64,000 nucleotides of DNA, from assembly GCA_963739625.1 (NCBI GenBank), contig CAVUAU010000009.1, forward strand, positions 287,553-351,552. Direction: 5' to 3'. Each line of letters opens with the position of its first letter. The stretch's first letter is position 1. Below the pieces are notes generated by a model. It saw only the letters and a program-made list of their open reading frames with translations. It did no database searches and was not told the origin of the DNA. The translations under genes were made by a program, and so were the position numbers. This document shows, piece by piece, positions 26,802 through 34,858 of the stretch. This DNA comes from Salinimicrobium sp963739625 (GTDB lineage Bacteria; Bacteroidota; Bacteroidia; Flavobacteriales; Flavobacteriaceae).

Positions 26802-27428
26802 ATGGAAAAGTATGAAGCTATACCCAATGAAAAGGTGAATATTGATCTTCCGGTCAAGGTAGATTACAGGGTGCTGGACGAATTCCTTCAGAAGAAATTC
26901 CAGGGGAAGATCCTGAGCAAGGGCAAGGCCAACGGGGAAACTTCAGATACCGCTAAAATTCAGAAGATCTCCCTGCGGCGGAGCCAAAAAGAGGATTTTG
27001 ACCTGGTCTTACATCTGCGGCTCAAGATGCTCACTTTGCTGCTTAGGAACAAGGAATTTGAGGTGGAGATGCACCTGGCGGTAAGTTTTGACCCTGTTTC
27101 ACAAGAGGTCTCTATCAAGAAATATGAACTGGACGGCGAGAATAACGGCTGGTTTACCAACACCCTTGTTGAAACCCTGGGAAATACCCTGCTCTATGGG
27201 ATCTTAAAGAACAAAATGAAATTTGATCTAAGGCCTCTGATTGAAAAACAGCTTACAAATTTGAACGGCAAATTTTCTGAAGGCATGGAAGTAAAAGAGG
27301 GGATCTTCCTCTCGGGCAGACTGAGCAGTGTTCGCATCAATGACCTGATCCCGGGGCACGATCACCTGCTGGTGGCCGTGAGCATCATGGGAAAAAACGT
27401 ACTGAACATAAAAAAGATTGCTCTCTAA
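26802..27428 (+). CDS. DUF4403-like protein
   Basis: 208 aa, no signal peptide. The opening VNIDLPVKVDYRVLDEFLQKKF and the long amphipathic strand pattern (FDLVLHLRLKMLTLLLRNKEF, HLLVAVSIMGKNVLN) resemble the DUF4403 family of lipid- or ligand-binding-like proteins, but at under half the usual length. Function unknown. Its stop codon overlaps a copy of the AAAAATGNCATTTTT palindrome, and era follows 78 bases later. Confidence 0.5.
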   Translation: MEKYEAIPNEKVNIDLPVKVDYRVLDEFLQKKFQGKILSKGKANGETSDTAKIQKISLRRSQKEDFDLVLHLRLKMLTLLLRNKEFEVEMHLAVSFDPVSQEVSIKKYELDGENNGWFTNTLVETLGNTLLYGILKNKMKFDLRPLIEKQLTNLNGKFSEGMEVKEGIFLSGRLSSVRINDLIPGHDHLLVAVSIMGKNVLNIKKIAL

Positions 27429-27441
27429 AAATGCCATTTTT
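27427..27441. repeat. 15-bp palindrome AAAAATGNCATTTTT, copy 2
   Basis: A perfect copy (centre C) overlapping the stop codon of the DUF4403-like gene. Confidence 0.7.
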
Positions 27442-27484
27442 GAAGCCTCTTAAAACATGATTAGGAAAGGCTGAGAAATGGCAA

Positions 27485-27492
27485 TACCTTTG
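27485..27492 (+). promoter_or_regulatory. -7 box of era
   Basis: TACCTTTG fits TAnnTTTG and lies 14 bases before the start codon; no good -33 TTG is seen. The mRNA leader would be very short. Confidence 0.45.
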
Positions 27493-27506
27493 CAAAAATT
27501 ATCATC

Positions 27507-28394
27507 ATGGCGCACAAAGCAGGTTTTGTCAACATTATAGGAAATCCCAACGTGGGGAAATCCACCCTTATGAACGCTTTTGTGGGGGAGAAGCTAAGCA
27601 TCATCACCTCAAAAGCCCAAACCACGCGCCACAGGATCCTTGGCATTGTGAACGGGGAAGATTTCCAGGTGATCCTCAGTGATACTCCGGGAATTATCAA
27701 ACCTGCATACCAGCTTCAGGAATCCATGATGGACTTCGTAAAATCGGCTTTTGAAGATGCAGATGTTTTGGTGTATATGGTCGAGATCGGCGAACAAGAG
27801 CTCAAGGACGAGGCTTTTTTCAACAAGATCATTCATTCGGAAATTCCTGTACTTCTTCTGCTGAACAAGATCGACAAATCCAATCAGGAGCAGCTGGAGG
27901 AGCAGGTACAGCTGTGGCAGAAAAAAGTGCCAAATGCCGAGATCTTCCCAATCTCTGCTCTGGAAGGTTTCAACGTGCCGCAGGTTTTCGCCCGCATAGT
28001 TGAACTGCTTCCCGAGTCGCCTGCCTTTTATCCAAAAGACACGCTTACAGATAAACCTGAAAGGTTCTTTGTCAATGAGATCATAAGGGAAAAGATACTA
28101 ATTCATTACAAAAAGGAGATTCCCTACAGCGTGGAGATCGATACTGAAGAATTCTTTGAAGAAGAAAATATCATTCGCATGCGCAGCGTGATCATGGTGG
28201 AGCGCGAGACGCAAAAAGGCATCATCATTGGCCATAAAGGCGCGGCTTTAAAAAGGGTAGGAGTGGAAGCCCGTAAGGATCTTGAAAAGTTCTTCGGAAA
28301 GCAGGTGCACCTTGAACTTTATGTAAAAGTAAACAAGAACTGGCGCAGCGATATGCGGCAACTAAAGCGCTTTGGGTACAGCGGCGAAAAATAG
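27507..28394 (+). CDS. era: GTPase Era
   Basis: 295 aa, the normal length. The GTPase motifs are G1 GNPNVGKST (residue about 11), G3 DTPG and G4 NKID. A C-terminal KH RNA-binding domain (about residues 200-290) contains EENIIRMRSVIMVERETQKG and IIGHKGAALKRVGVEARKDL. Era binds the 3' end of 16S rRNA and helps 30S maturation. Its partner-type GTPase gene der lies 1.5 kb downstream. Confidence 0.97.
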   Translation: MAHKAGFVNIIGNPNVGKSTLMNAFVGEKLSIITSKAQTTRHRILGIVNGEDFQVILSDTPGIIKPAYQLQESMMDFVKSAFEDADVLVYMVEIGEQELKDEAFFNKIIHSEIPVLLLLNKIDKSNQEQLEEQVQLWQKKVPNAEIFPISALEGFNVPQVFARIVELLPESPAFYPKDTLTDKPERFFVNEIIREKILIHYKKEIPYSVEIDTEEFFEEENIIRMRSVIMVERETQKGIIIGHKGAALKRVGVEARKDLEKFFGKQVHLELYVKVNKNWRSDMRQLKRFGYSGEK

Positions 28395-28515
28395 CATTTT
28401 TCTTATATCTTTCTTAAACCTGCTATAACAGCAGCTCTTGCAGCAGCACGGGCTGTTATTTTCGGTTTCTTTCCATTATATTTATGTCAGTATCAAATTT
28501 TGACCTGTCATTTCT

Positions 28516-29778
28516 ATGGATGTTTATTTCATTATCACCCTTCTTGTCGTCTTAGCTGCTGTTTTTGGTTACATCAATGTTCGGTTTCTGGAGTTGCCCA
28601 ATACAATAGGCCTCATGTTGATCAGCATTTTCTTTACGCTGGTCATTCTGGGGGTAAGCATTTTTGATAATACCTTATTGGATGCCGAAAAATATGTGCT
28701 CACCCAGATAGACTTCAGGACGGTGCTGCTGGATATCATGCTTAGTTTTCTGCTTTTTGCCGGTGCACTGCATACAAATTTTGAAAAGCTGAAGGTGCAG
28801 CGATGGCCGGTACTTTTCTTCGCAACCGGGGGCGTTCTTGTTTCCACTTTTTTAGTAGGTACAGGTTTGTATTTTGTGCTGCAGCTGCTGGGTTTACACG
28901 TGGATTACATCTATTGTCTGCTGTTTGGCGCCCTCATTTCCCCTACAGATCCTATTGCCGTCTTGGGAATCCTCAAAAAGGTGGGAATTCCGAAGAAACT
29001 CGAGACGAAGATCGTGGGAGAATCGCTGTTTAACGACGGGGTAGGAGTGGTGGTCTTTCTTACGCTCTTCAACATTGCTTCTATGGGGAACGAAAATTCT
29101 GGCGCGGTAGAGGTGCTAAAACTATTTGGGCAGGAGGTGGTTGGCGGCATTTTGCTTGGCCTTCTCATTGGTTGGATCGCTTACCGCTTGATGCGCACTA
29201 TAGATGATTACGATGTTGAGGTGATCATTACTTTGGCTGCGGTGATGGGAGGCAATGCCGCGGCGCAGCTCATTCACGTTTCTGCCCCGCTTGCCATGGT
29301 AGCCGCAGGATTGCTGGTGGGAAATGAGACGGTGCGTAACGATGCCATGTCTGAAATGACCGAAAACTATGTCGATAAATTCTGGGAGCTCACAGATATT
29401 CTGCTCAATACGCTGTTGTTCGTGCTCATAGGAATGGAGATGGTAGTCCTCACCTTTGATGTGGAATATATTATTGCCGGCTTTATCGCCATTCCGCTGG
29501 TGCTGGTTTGTAGGTATCTGTCATTGTTTGTACCTATCAGGATGTTTCGTAAAAAGATGCAGTTTGTTCCCAATACGCATCTCATCATGACCTGGGGCGG
29601 ATTGCGCGGCGGAATTTCCATAGCGCTTGCTTTGGGCCTTACAGATGGGATGCATCGCGACCTCTTTTTGGTAGTAACTTACATAGTCGTTGTATTTTCT
29701 ATTGTAGTCCAGGGATTAACTGTGGGAAAGCTGGTAAAGAAGCAGGCGCTAACAGAAGAATTGTTGCCAAAGCAGTAA
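28516..29778 (+). CDS. Na+/H+ antiporter, CPA1 (NhaP-like) family
   Basis: 420 aa with about 12 hydrophobic segments. Hallmarks are ALISPTDPIAVLGILKK (ion-binding Asp in the discontinuous helix), VGESLFNDGVGVVVF (ND motif) and TWGGLRGGISIALAL (conserved Arg). There is no long cytosolic C-terminal tail. It exchanges Na+ for H+ across the inner membrane, as expected of a marine or saline-adapted bacterium. It stands alone between era and der. Confidence 0.9.
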   Translation: MDVYFIITLLVVLAAVFGYINVRFLELPNTIGLMLISIFFTLVILGVSIFDNTLLDAEKYVLTQIDFRTVLLDIMLSFLLFAGALHTNFEKLKVQRWPVLFFATGGVLVSTFLVGTGLYFVLQLLGLHVDYIYCLLFGALISPTDPIAVLGILKKVGIPKKLETKIVGESLFNDGVGVVVFLTLFNIASMGNENSGAVEVLKLFGQEVVGGILLGLLIGWIAYRLMRTIDDYDVEVIITLAAVMGGNAAAQLIHVSAPLAMVAAGLLVGNETVRNDAMSEMTENYVDKFWELTDILLNTLLFVLIGMEMVVLTFDVEYIIAGFIAIPLVLVCRYLSLFVPIRMFRKKMQFVPNTHLIMTWGGLRGGISIALALGLTDGMHRDLFLVVTYIVVVFSIVVQGLTVGKLVKKQALTEELLPKQ

Positions 29779-29835
29779 TTTTTTCTTTTCTTCTGAAAAT
29801 AAGGCAGAAGTTAGACCGAATTGGTTTAAATGCGC

Positions 29836-29843
29836 TAATTTTG
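29836..29843 (+). promoter_or_regulatory. -7 box of der
   Basis: TAATTTTG, 22 bases before the start codon at 29866, matches TAnnTTTG; the upstream TTG at 29821-29823 is too close for a standard -33. Confidence 0.45.
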
Positions 29844-29865
29844 CAGCCTGAATAAAAGCATGTTT

Positions 29866-31170
29866 ATGAGCAGTATTGTAGCCATTGTAGGAAGGCCTAA
29901 TGTAGGGAAATCCACTTTTTTTAACCGATTGATCCAGCGAAGGGAAGCCATTGTCGATTCCGTTAGCGGGGTGACCCGCGACCGTCACTACGGCAAAACC
30001 GACTGGAATGGCCGGAAATTTTCGGTGATCGATACCGGTGGTTATGTAGTAGGGAGCGAGGACGTTTTTGAAGCCGAGATCGATAAGCAGGTGAAACTTG
30101 CTATACAGGAAGCCGATGCCATTATCTTTATGGTAGATGTAGAAAGCGGGATAACTCCTATGGATGAAGAGGTTGCCAACCTGTTGAGACGGGTGAATAA
30201 ACCTGTGCTCCTGGCCATCAATAAGGTAGACAACGCAAAAAGGCTTGAAAATGCTGTGGAATTCTATTCCTTAGGTCTTGGAGAATATTATCCAATCGCC
30301 AGCACCAGTGGTAGTGGTACGGGAGAATTACTTGATGCCCTGGTTGAAAAACTTCCTGAAGATACTTACGAAGAAGAAACCGAACTGCCACGTTTTGCGG
30401 TAGTGGGCCGGCCAAACGCCGGAAAATCTTCTTTTATAAACGCGCTAATCGGGGAAGACAGGTATATCGTGACCGATGTCGCCGGTACTACCCGGGATTC
30501 GATAGATACCCGCTACAACCGCTTCGGTTTTGAATTCAATCTTGTAGATACAGCGGGGATAAGAAGAAAGTCAAAGGTCAAGGAAGACCTGGAATTCTAT
30601 TCGGTAATGCGTTCGGTAAGAGCGATTGAGCATTGTGACGTTTGTTTGATCGTGATGGATGCTACCCGCGGCTTTGATGGCCAGGTACAGAACATCTTTT
30701 GGCTTGCGCAGAGAAACCGCAAAGGGATCGTGATCCTGGTGAATAAATGGGATCTGCTGGAGAAGGAGACTAACACCATGAAAGAATACGAGGCGAACAT
30801 CAGAAGGGAAATGGAACCTTTTGTTGATGTGCCTGTTGTCTTTATGTCTGTTTTGACCAAGCAACGTATCTTTAAAGCTATCGAGACTGCGGTTGAGGTG
30901 TACCAGAACCGCAGCAAGAAGATCAAGACCAGCGAACTCAACGAGATCATGCTGCCAATCATTGAAAGTTATCCGCCGCCGGCATATAAAGGAAAATACG
31001 TGAAGATCAAATTCTGTATGCAGCTGCCAACGCCGCAGCCGCAGTTCGCTTTTTTCTGCAACCTTCCGCAGTACGTTAAAGACCCGTATAAGCGCTTTTT
31101 AGAGAATAAACTAAGACAGGAGTTTAACTTCACAGGAGTACCTGTGTCGGTCTACTTTAGGAAAAAATAA
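29866..31170 (+). CDS. der: GTPase Der (EngA)
   Basis: 434 aa starting MSSIVAIVGRPNVGKST; a further ATG two codons upstream (29860) is possible. There are two GTPase domains in tandem: GRPNVGKST, DTGG and NKVD, then GRPNAGKSS, DTAG and NKWD, followed by a KH-like C-terminal domain (YPPPAYKGKYVKIKF). Der acts in 50S ribosome maturation. A hairpin terminator follows its stop. Confidence 0.97.
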   Translation: MSSIVAIVGRPNVGKSTFFNRLIQRREAIVDSVSGVTRDRHYGKTDWNGRKFSVIDTGGYVVGSEDVFEAEIDKQVKLAIQEADAIIFMVDVESGITPMDEEVANLLRRVNKPVLLAINKVDNAKRLENAVEFYSLGLGEYYPIASTSGSGTGELLDALVEKLPEDTYEEETELPRFAVVGRPNAGKSSFINALIGEDRYIVTDVAGTTRDSIDTRYNRFGFEFNLVDTAGIRRKSKVKEDLEFYSVMRSVRAIEHCDVCLIVMDATRGFDGQVQNIFWLAQRNRKGIVILVNKWDLLEKETNTMKEYEANIRREMEPFVDVPVVFMSVLTKQRIFKAIETAVEVYQNRSKKIKTSELNEIMLPIIESYPPPAYKGKYVKIKFCMQLPTPQPQFAFFCNLPQYVKDPYKRFLENKLRQEFNFTGVPVSVYFRKK

Positions 31171-31188
31171 GAAGCTAAATTTCGAGCT

Positions 31189-31229
31189 AAAAAAGCCTCC
31201 CAAAAATGACATTTTTGAGAGGCTTTTTT
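31189..31229 (+). terminator. Terminator of der
   Basis: The AAAAAGCCTC arm pairs with GAGGCTTTTT across an inner palindrome, followed by a T run. The loop part is itself a perfect AAAAATGNCATTTTT copy (31202-31216). Confidence 0.85.
31202..31216. repeat. 15-bp palindrome AAAAATGNCATTTTT, copy 3
   Basis: A perfect copy (centre A) that forms the inner part of the der terminator. Confidence 0.7.
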
Positions 31230-31568
31230 GTTGCATACGACAATTGCAGGTTTTGACCTTGCTTATAAATTCAGCGGAAATCTGCGTGATCTGCGGGAGA
31301 TATTTGAAGTGAAGGTGAGATTGCTTCGGTCGTTCCTCCCTCGCAAAGACGTAAAAAACGGCTGGCAACATGCACCAAAAAGGGCTTCGACTATTCGGCT
31401 GTCGCCGGCTCAGCCTGACAGGGCAATTAACAATTAACAATAAACAATAAACAAGAATAAGATTGCTTCGCTATCGCTCGCAAAGACGTGGTATGAAGCA
31501 ACTTGCAACATGGAACCTGCATCCTGCAAAAACTGCTCACTGACCACTGAATACTACCCACTAAAAAA
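31230..31568. other. Intergenic region with degenerate dispersed repeats
   Basis: No gene is seen. Two degenerate copies of an element reading GATTGCTTCG...CTCGCAAAGACG lie at about 31318-31351 and 31461-31488, separated by filler including AACAATTAACAATAAACAATAAAC. This element type is scattered through many Bacteroidota genomes. Confidence 0.5.
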
Positions 31569-32372
31569 CTACCATCCTCCGCTGGCGCCACCGCCACCGA
31601 AACCGCCTCCACCGAAGCCGCCTCCAAAGCCACCTCCGCCGCCGAAGCCACCGCCTCCGCCACCAAAGCCGCCTCCGCCGCCAAAACCTCCACGGCCCAG
31701 GCTGCTAAGCACGAGAATATCCAATAATCCACCGCCGCGCCTTCTGCCGCCGGGGCCTCCACGGCCACCTTTGTTTCTGCTCAAAACGATGAGAATAAAA
31801 ATGAAGATAAGCGCAAGTACGATAAACCGGGGAGAAGCCCCGTCGCCACCGCCTCGTCTTTGAGGCGTGCCTTTAAAGGTGCCGTTTAGCACCTGCATAA
31901 TAGCTGTTGTTCCCGCGTCCAAACCGCGATAATAGCTGCCTCCCCTGAACTCCGGGATCATTACCTGGTCCACGATCTGTTTGGAAACAGCATCGGTAAG
32001 GTCGCCCTCAGTTCCGTAGCCCGTAGCGATCATCACCTTTCGGTCTTCTTCTGCCAAAAGAATGAAAATTCCGTTGTCTTCTTCGCCCTGCCCGATGCCC
32101 CACTTGTGGGCCCATTCGGTAGCATAGGTGTTGATGTATTCCCCCTGCAGGGAGTTAATGGTGGCAATAACTATTTGGGTGGAAGTTGTGTCTGAATAGT
32201 TGATGAGCTTCTGCTCAAGGCCTTGCTTTTCCGAAGCACTCAGCACATTTGCATAATCGTAAACGCTCGTCTGCTCACTCGGTTTCGGCGGAATGTCCCT
32301 CTGCGCAAAAGCCGTGAAGGCAGTAAGGGTGAAAAAAAGCAGCAGTAGGAAATTCCGTTTTTGAAGGTGCAT
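31569..32372 (-). CDS. Secreted TPM-domain protein with Gly-rich tail
   Basis: 267 aa. Signal peptide ending FTAFAQ (residue 24), a TPM domain (YDYANVLSASEKQGLEQKL near 38; GIGQGEEDNGIFILLAEEDRKVMIATGYG near 92-120), a membrane helix near 185-200 (FIVLALIFIFILIVL) and a Gly/Phe repeat tail ending GGASGGW. This matches YgcG-type proteins of unknown function, often next to LemA, as here. The tail is low-complexity with GGGGFGG repeats. Its start codon overlaps the end of the next TPM gene by one base, so the two are co-translated. Confidence 0.9.
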   Translation of the reverse strand: MHLQKRNFLLLLFFTLTAFTAFAQRDIPPKPSEQTSVYDYANVLSASEKQGLEQKLINYSDTTSTQIVIATINSLQGEYINTYATEWAHKWGIGQGEEDNGIFILLAEEDRKVMIATGYGTEGDLTDAVSKQIVDQVMIPEFRGGSYYRGLDAGTTAIMQVLNGTFKGTPQRRGGGDGASPRFIVLALIFIFILIVLSRNKGGRGGPGGRRRGGGLLDILVLSSLGRGGFGGGGGFGGGGGGFGGGGGFGGGFGGGGFGGGGASGGW

Positions 32373-32809
32373 TAGCGCGATATTTTGTCGGATAATTGAT
32401 TTTCGTCTGTGTTCTCGTCCCAGGGAAAATGCTTTTGCAGTTCGTCGCCGGCCTTCAGGATCCCGTTGATAAGGCCTTGCTTAAAATTGCCTTTTTTGAA
32501 CTCTGCGACGATCTCATCCTTGGTGGTTTCCCAAAAGTCTTTGGGTACAACATCATTAATCCCTTTGTCGCCGTAGATCACGAAATTGCGGTCGTCAATG
32601 GCTACATAGATGAGCACGCCGTTGTCCTGCTTGGTATTGTCCATCTTCAAGAGGTGAAAAACTTCCATAGCGCGTTTCCAGATGTCTTCTTTGCTGGATT
32701 TTTCGATGTGTACGCGTATCTCTCCGGAAGTTTTTTTCTCGGCTTGCTGAATGGCGGCTACTACCTCCTTTTCATCTTCTTCAGTAAGAAACTCCTCTAT
32801 TTTTGCCAT
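32372..32809 (-). CDS. Cytosolic TPM-domain protein
   Basis: 145 aa without signal peptide. TPM fold: FLTEEDEKEVVAAIQQAEKKTSGEIRVHI, later KQDNGVLIYVAIDDRNFVIYGDKGIND. It lies between LemA and the secreted TPM protein in one operon. The pairing of a soluble and a secreted TPM protein with LemA is common in Bacteroidota; its function is not known. Confidence 0.88.
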   Translation of the reverse strand: MAKIEEFLTEEDEKEVVAAIQQAEKKTSGEIRVHIEKSSKEDIWKRAMEVFHLLKMDNTKQDNGVLIYVAIDDRNFVIYGDKGINDVVPKDFWETTKDEIVAEFKKGNFKQGLINGILKAGDELQKHFPWDENTDENQLSDKISR

Positions 32810-32821
32810 TTTTGAAAGGTT

Positions 32822-33418
32822 TTAGAAGTCGAAATCTACTTCAGGTGCATTCTGAGCTCCTTCGTCGGCTTCGTAAGGAGGCATGCGGTCAAAACCGTAC
32901 ATGCCGACTATAATATTGTTCGGGAACCTTCTAATATAACGGTTGTATTCGGTCACCTGCTCGTTGTACCTGTTCCTGGCTACGTTGATCCTGTTCTCTG
33001 TGCCCTCCAACTGCGATTGTAGCTGCTGAAAATTTTGAGTAGCTTTAAGTTCAGGATATCTTTCCACGGTTACCAGTAGACGGGAAAGGGCAGAAGATAC
33101 CTGGCTTTGTGCCTGCTGGAACTGCTGCATTTGTTCCGGAGTGATATTGCTCGGGTCCACATTTACAGAGGTTGCTTTTGCACGGGCCTCAATAACATCG
33201 GTCAGTGTGCCGCGTTCAAAATCGGCTGCACCTTTGACAGTGTTCACCAGGCTGGGGATGAGGTCGTTCCTACGCTGGTACGCGCTTTCCACATCGGCCC
33301 AGGACTTGCGGGCGATTTCCTGCTTATCTACGGCAGAATTATATTTTCCCATAAACAGCAGAATGATTCCAAGGATGATCACCCCGATAATTGCTACTGG
33401 TACTAACCACTTTTTCAT
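32822..33418 (-). CDS. LemA family protein
   Basis: 198 aa. One N-terminal membrane helix (VAIIGVIILGIILLFM), then the LemA helical domain (SWADVESAYQRRNDLIPSLVNTVKG; TVERYPELKATQNFQQLQSQL; ARNRYNEQVTEYNRYIRRFP). Inner-membrane anchored with a periplasmic helical bundle; role unknown. It starts immediately before the MerR stop codon, in the same operon. Confidence 0.93.
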   Translation of the reverse strand: MKKWLVPVAIIGVIILGIILLFMGKYNSAVDKQEIARKSWADVESAYQRRNDLIPSLVNTVKGAADFERGTLTDVIEARAKATSVNVDPSNITPEQMQQFQQAQSQVSSALSRLLVTVERYPELKATQNFQQLQSQLEGTENRINVARNRYNEQVTEYNRYIRRFPNNIIVGMYGFDRMPPYEADEGAQNAPEVDFDF

Positions 33419-33748
33419 CTATAATTGGTTTTTTAGTTTAATTAGTTCAGACTTTACTTGCTCCAACTTCCGAATTATTTCAAAGTTAGACAATGTTTTC
33501 GTGCTTTCTTCCTTTAAATGCGTTTTTGCACCTTCCAGGGTAAAGCCGCGCTCCTTTACCAGATGGTAAATGAGCTCCAGATTCTTGATGTCCTCCCGGG
33601 TGAACTTGCGGTTGCCCTTGGCGTTCTTCTTCGGTTTGATCACGTCAAACTCCTTCTCCCAGAAGCGAATGAGCGAGGTATTTACGCCGAAAGCTTCGGC
33701 TACTTCGCCAATTCCGTAATACAGTTTTTCAGGAAGTTCTACGTGCAT
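33419..33748 (-). CDS. MerR-family transcriptional regulator
   Basis: 109 aa. The N-terminal winged helix reads YYGIGEVAEAFGVNTSLIRFWEKEFDVIKPKKNAKGNRKFT, with the typical MerR order (YxIGEVA...IRFWE...RKFT), followed by a dimerisation coil rich in Lys/Glu. No metal-binding cysteines are seen, so it is not a metal-type MerR. Its ATG overlaps the TAA of the M23 peptidase gene. It may control this operon. Confidence 0.9.
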   Translation of the reverse strand: MHVELPEKLYYGIGEVAEAFGVNTSLIRFWEKEFDVIKPKKNAKGNRKFTREDIKNLELIYHLVKERGFTLEGAKTHLKEESTKTLSNFEIIRKLEQVKSELIKLKNQL

Positions 33749-34725
33749 TAATCCAGGGATTGGTTTTCTTGTTGTGACTGCTGGAGGATCTCGTCATATT
33801 CCGCAGGCGAAAGGTGGCCGTAATAGAAGTTCAGCGGATTGATACGCTCATCATCCTTGAAGATCTCGTAATGCAGGTGCGAACCTTGTGAGCGACCGCT
33901 GCTGCCCACAAACCCGATGAGATCCCCGCGCTTTACATACTGCCCGGGCCTTACGTTGTACTTGTATAAATGGCCGTAAAGGCTCACATAGCCGTAGCCG
34001 TGGTCGATCCTGATGTGCTTGCCGTAGCCGCTGGAACGGTTATCTGCGCGAATAACCCTGCCGTTGCCCGGGGCATAAACAGGCGTGCCACGAGGTGCCG
34101 AAAAGTCCATTCCGTAGTGAAATTTTCTCACCTTTGTAAATGGGTCGGTTCGCCATCCATAACCTGAAGCCATACGTTTCAAGTTCTCATTTTTAACAGG
34201 CATAATTGCCGGGATAGCCGCCAACAGCTCTTCTTTATCTTTGGCTAAATTCACGATCTCGTCTAAAGAACGGGATTGTACCACAAGCCGTTTGGTGAGC
34301 ATATCAAGACGTTTGTTGCTCTCAATAATGAGTTTCGAATTATCAAAACCCTCAAGATCTTTATACCGGTTTACCCCTCCAAAACCGGCAAGCCGTTGTT
34401 CTTCAGGAATAGGATTGGCTTCAAAATAAAGTCTGTAAATGTTATCGTCACGGTCCTCGACATTGGCAAGCACCTGTTGCACCTGGTCCATTTTGCGGTT
34501 AAGCAGGCCGTACTGCAATTTCATATTGTCCAGCTCCCTTTTCAGGGCTTTTTCCTTGGGAGTTTCCAGCTGCGGAATGTTAAGGTAAATGACCAGCAGG
34601 ATAAAGCCGGCAAGAAATGAGCTTACCACGCTAAGCAGAGCAATTCCAAGGCGGCGGCCTTTTTTTCGCTCAATTTTTTGGTAAGAAAGCGTGTCGCTAT
34701 CGTAATAATATTTAACCTTAGACAT
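33748..34725 (-). CDS. M23-family peptidase, membrane-anchored
   Basis: 325 aa. A short cytosolic part and one membrane helix (GIALLSVVSSFLAGFILLVIYLNI, about residues 28-50), a coiled coil, then a LytM/M23 domain (about 200-300) with zinc ligands in FHYGMDFSAPRGTPVYAPGNG and HLHYEI; RIDHGYGYVSLYGHLYKY lies between. All expected ligands are present (HxxxD and HxH), so it may cut peptidoglycan cross-links or act as an endopeptidase activator. First gene of the minus-strand operon, divergent from alaS. Confidence 0.92.
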   Translation of the reverse strand: MSKVKYYYDSDTLSYQKIERKKGRRLGIALLSVVSSFLAGFILLVIYLNIPQLETPKEKALKRELDNMKLQYGLLNRKMDQVQQVLANVEDRDDNIYRLYFEANPIPEEQRLAGFGGVNRYKDLEGFDNSKLIIESNKRLDMLTKRLVVQSRSLDEIVNLAKDKEELLAAIPAIMPVKNENLKRMASGYGWRTDPFTKVRKFHYGMDFSAPRGTPVYAPGNGRVIRADNRSSGYGKHIRIDHGYGYVSLYGHLYKYNVRPGQYVKRGDLIGFVGSSGRSQGSHLHYEIFKDDERINPLNFYYGHLSPAEYDEILQQSQQENQSLD

Positions 34726-34858
34726 AAGTCAAATTATGCTATTTTTGCGTTACTGTGCATGTTGCAAAAACGGTGCAACTATAGGCTGAGAAACGAACAA
34801 ATATAAAAATTGTTTTCTCCCCCGCACAATTTAGGAACTTTGAAAAGCAGCTTCATTT

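Noticed and set aside
31510..31863. Proline/lysine-rich open frame
   Set aside because: It is the antisense of the Gly-rich tail of the TPM protein; the repeat codons keep several frames open.
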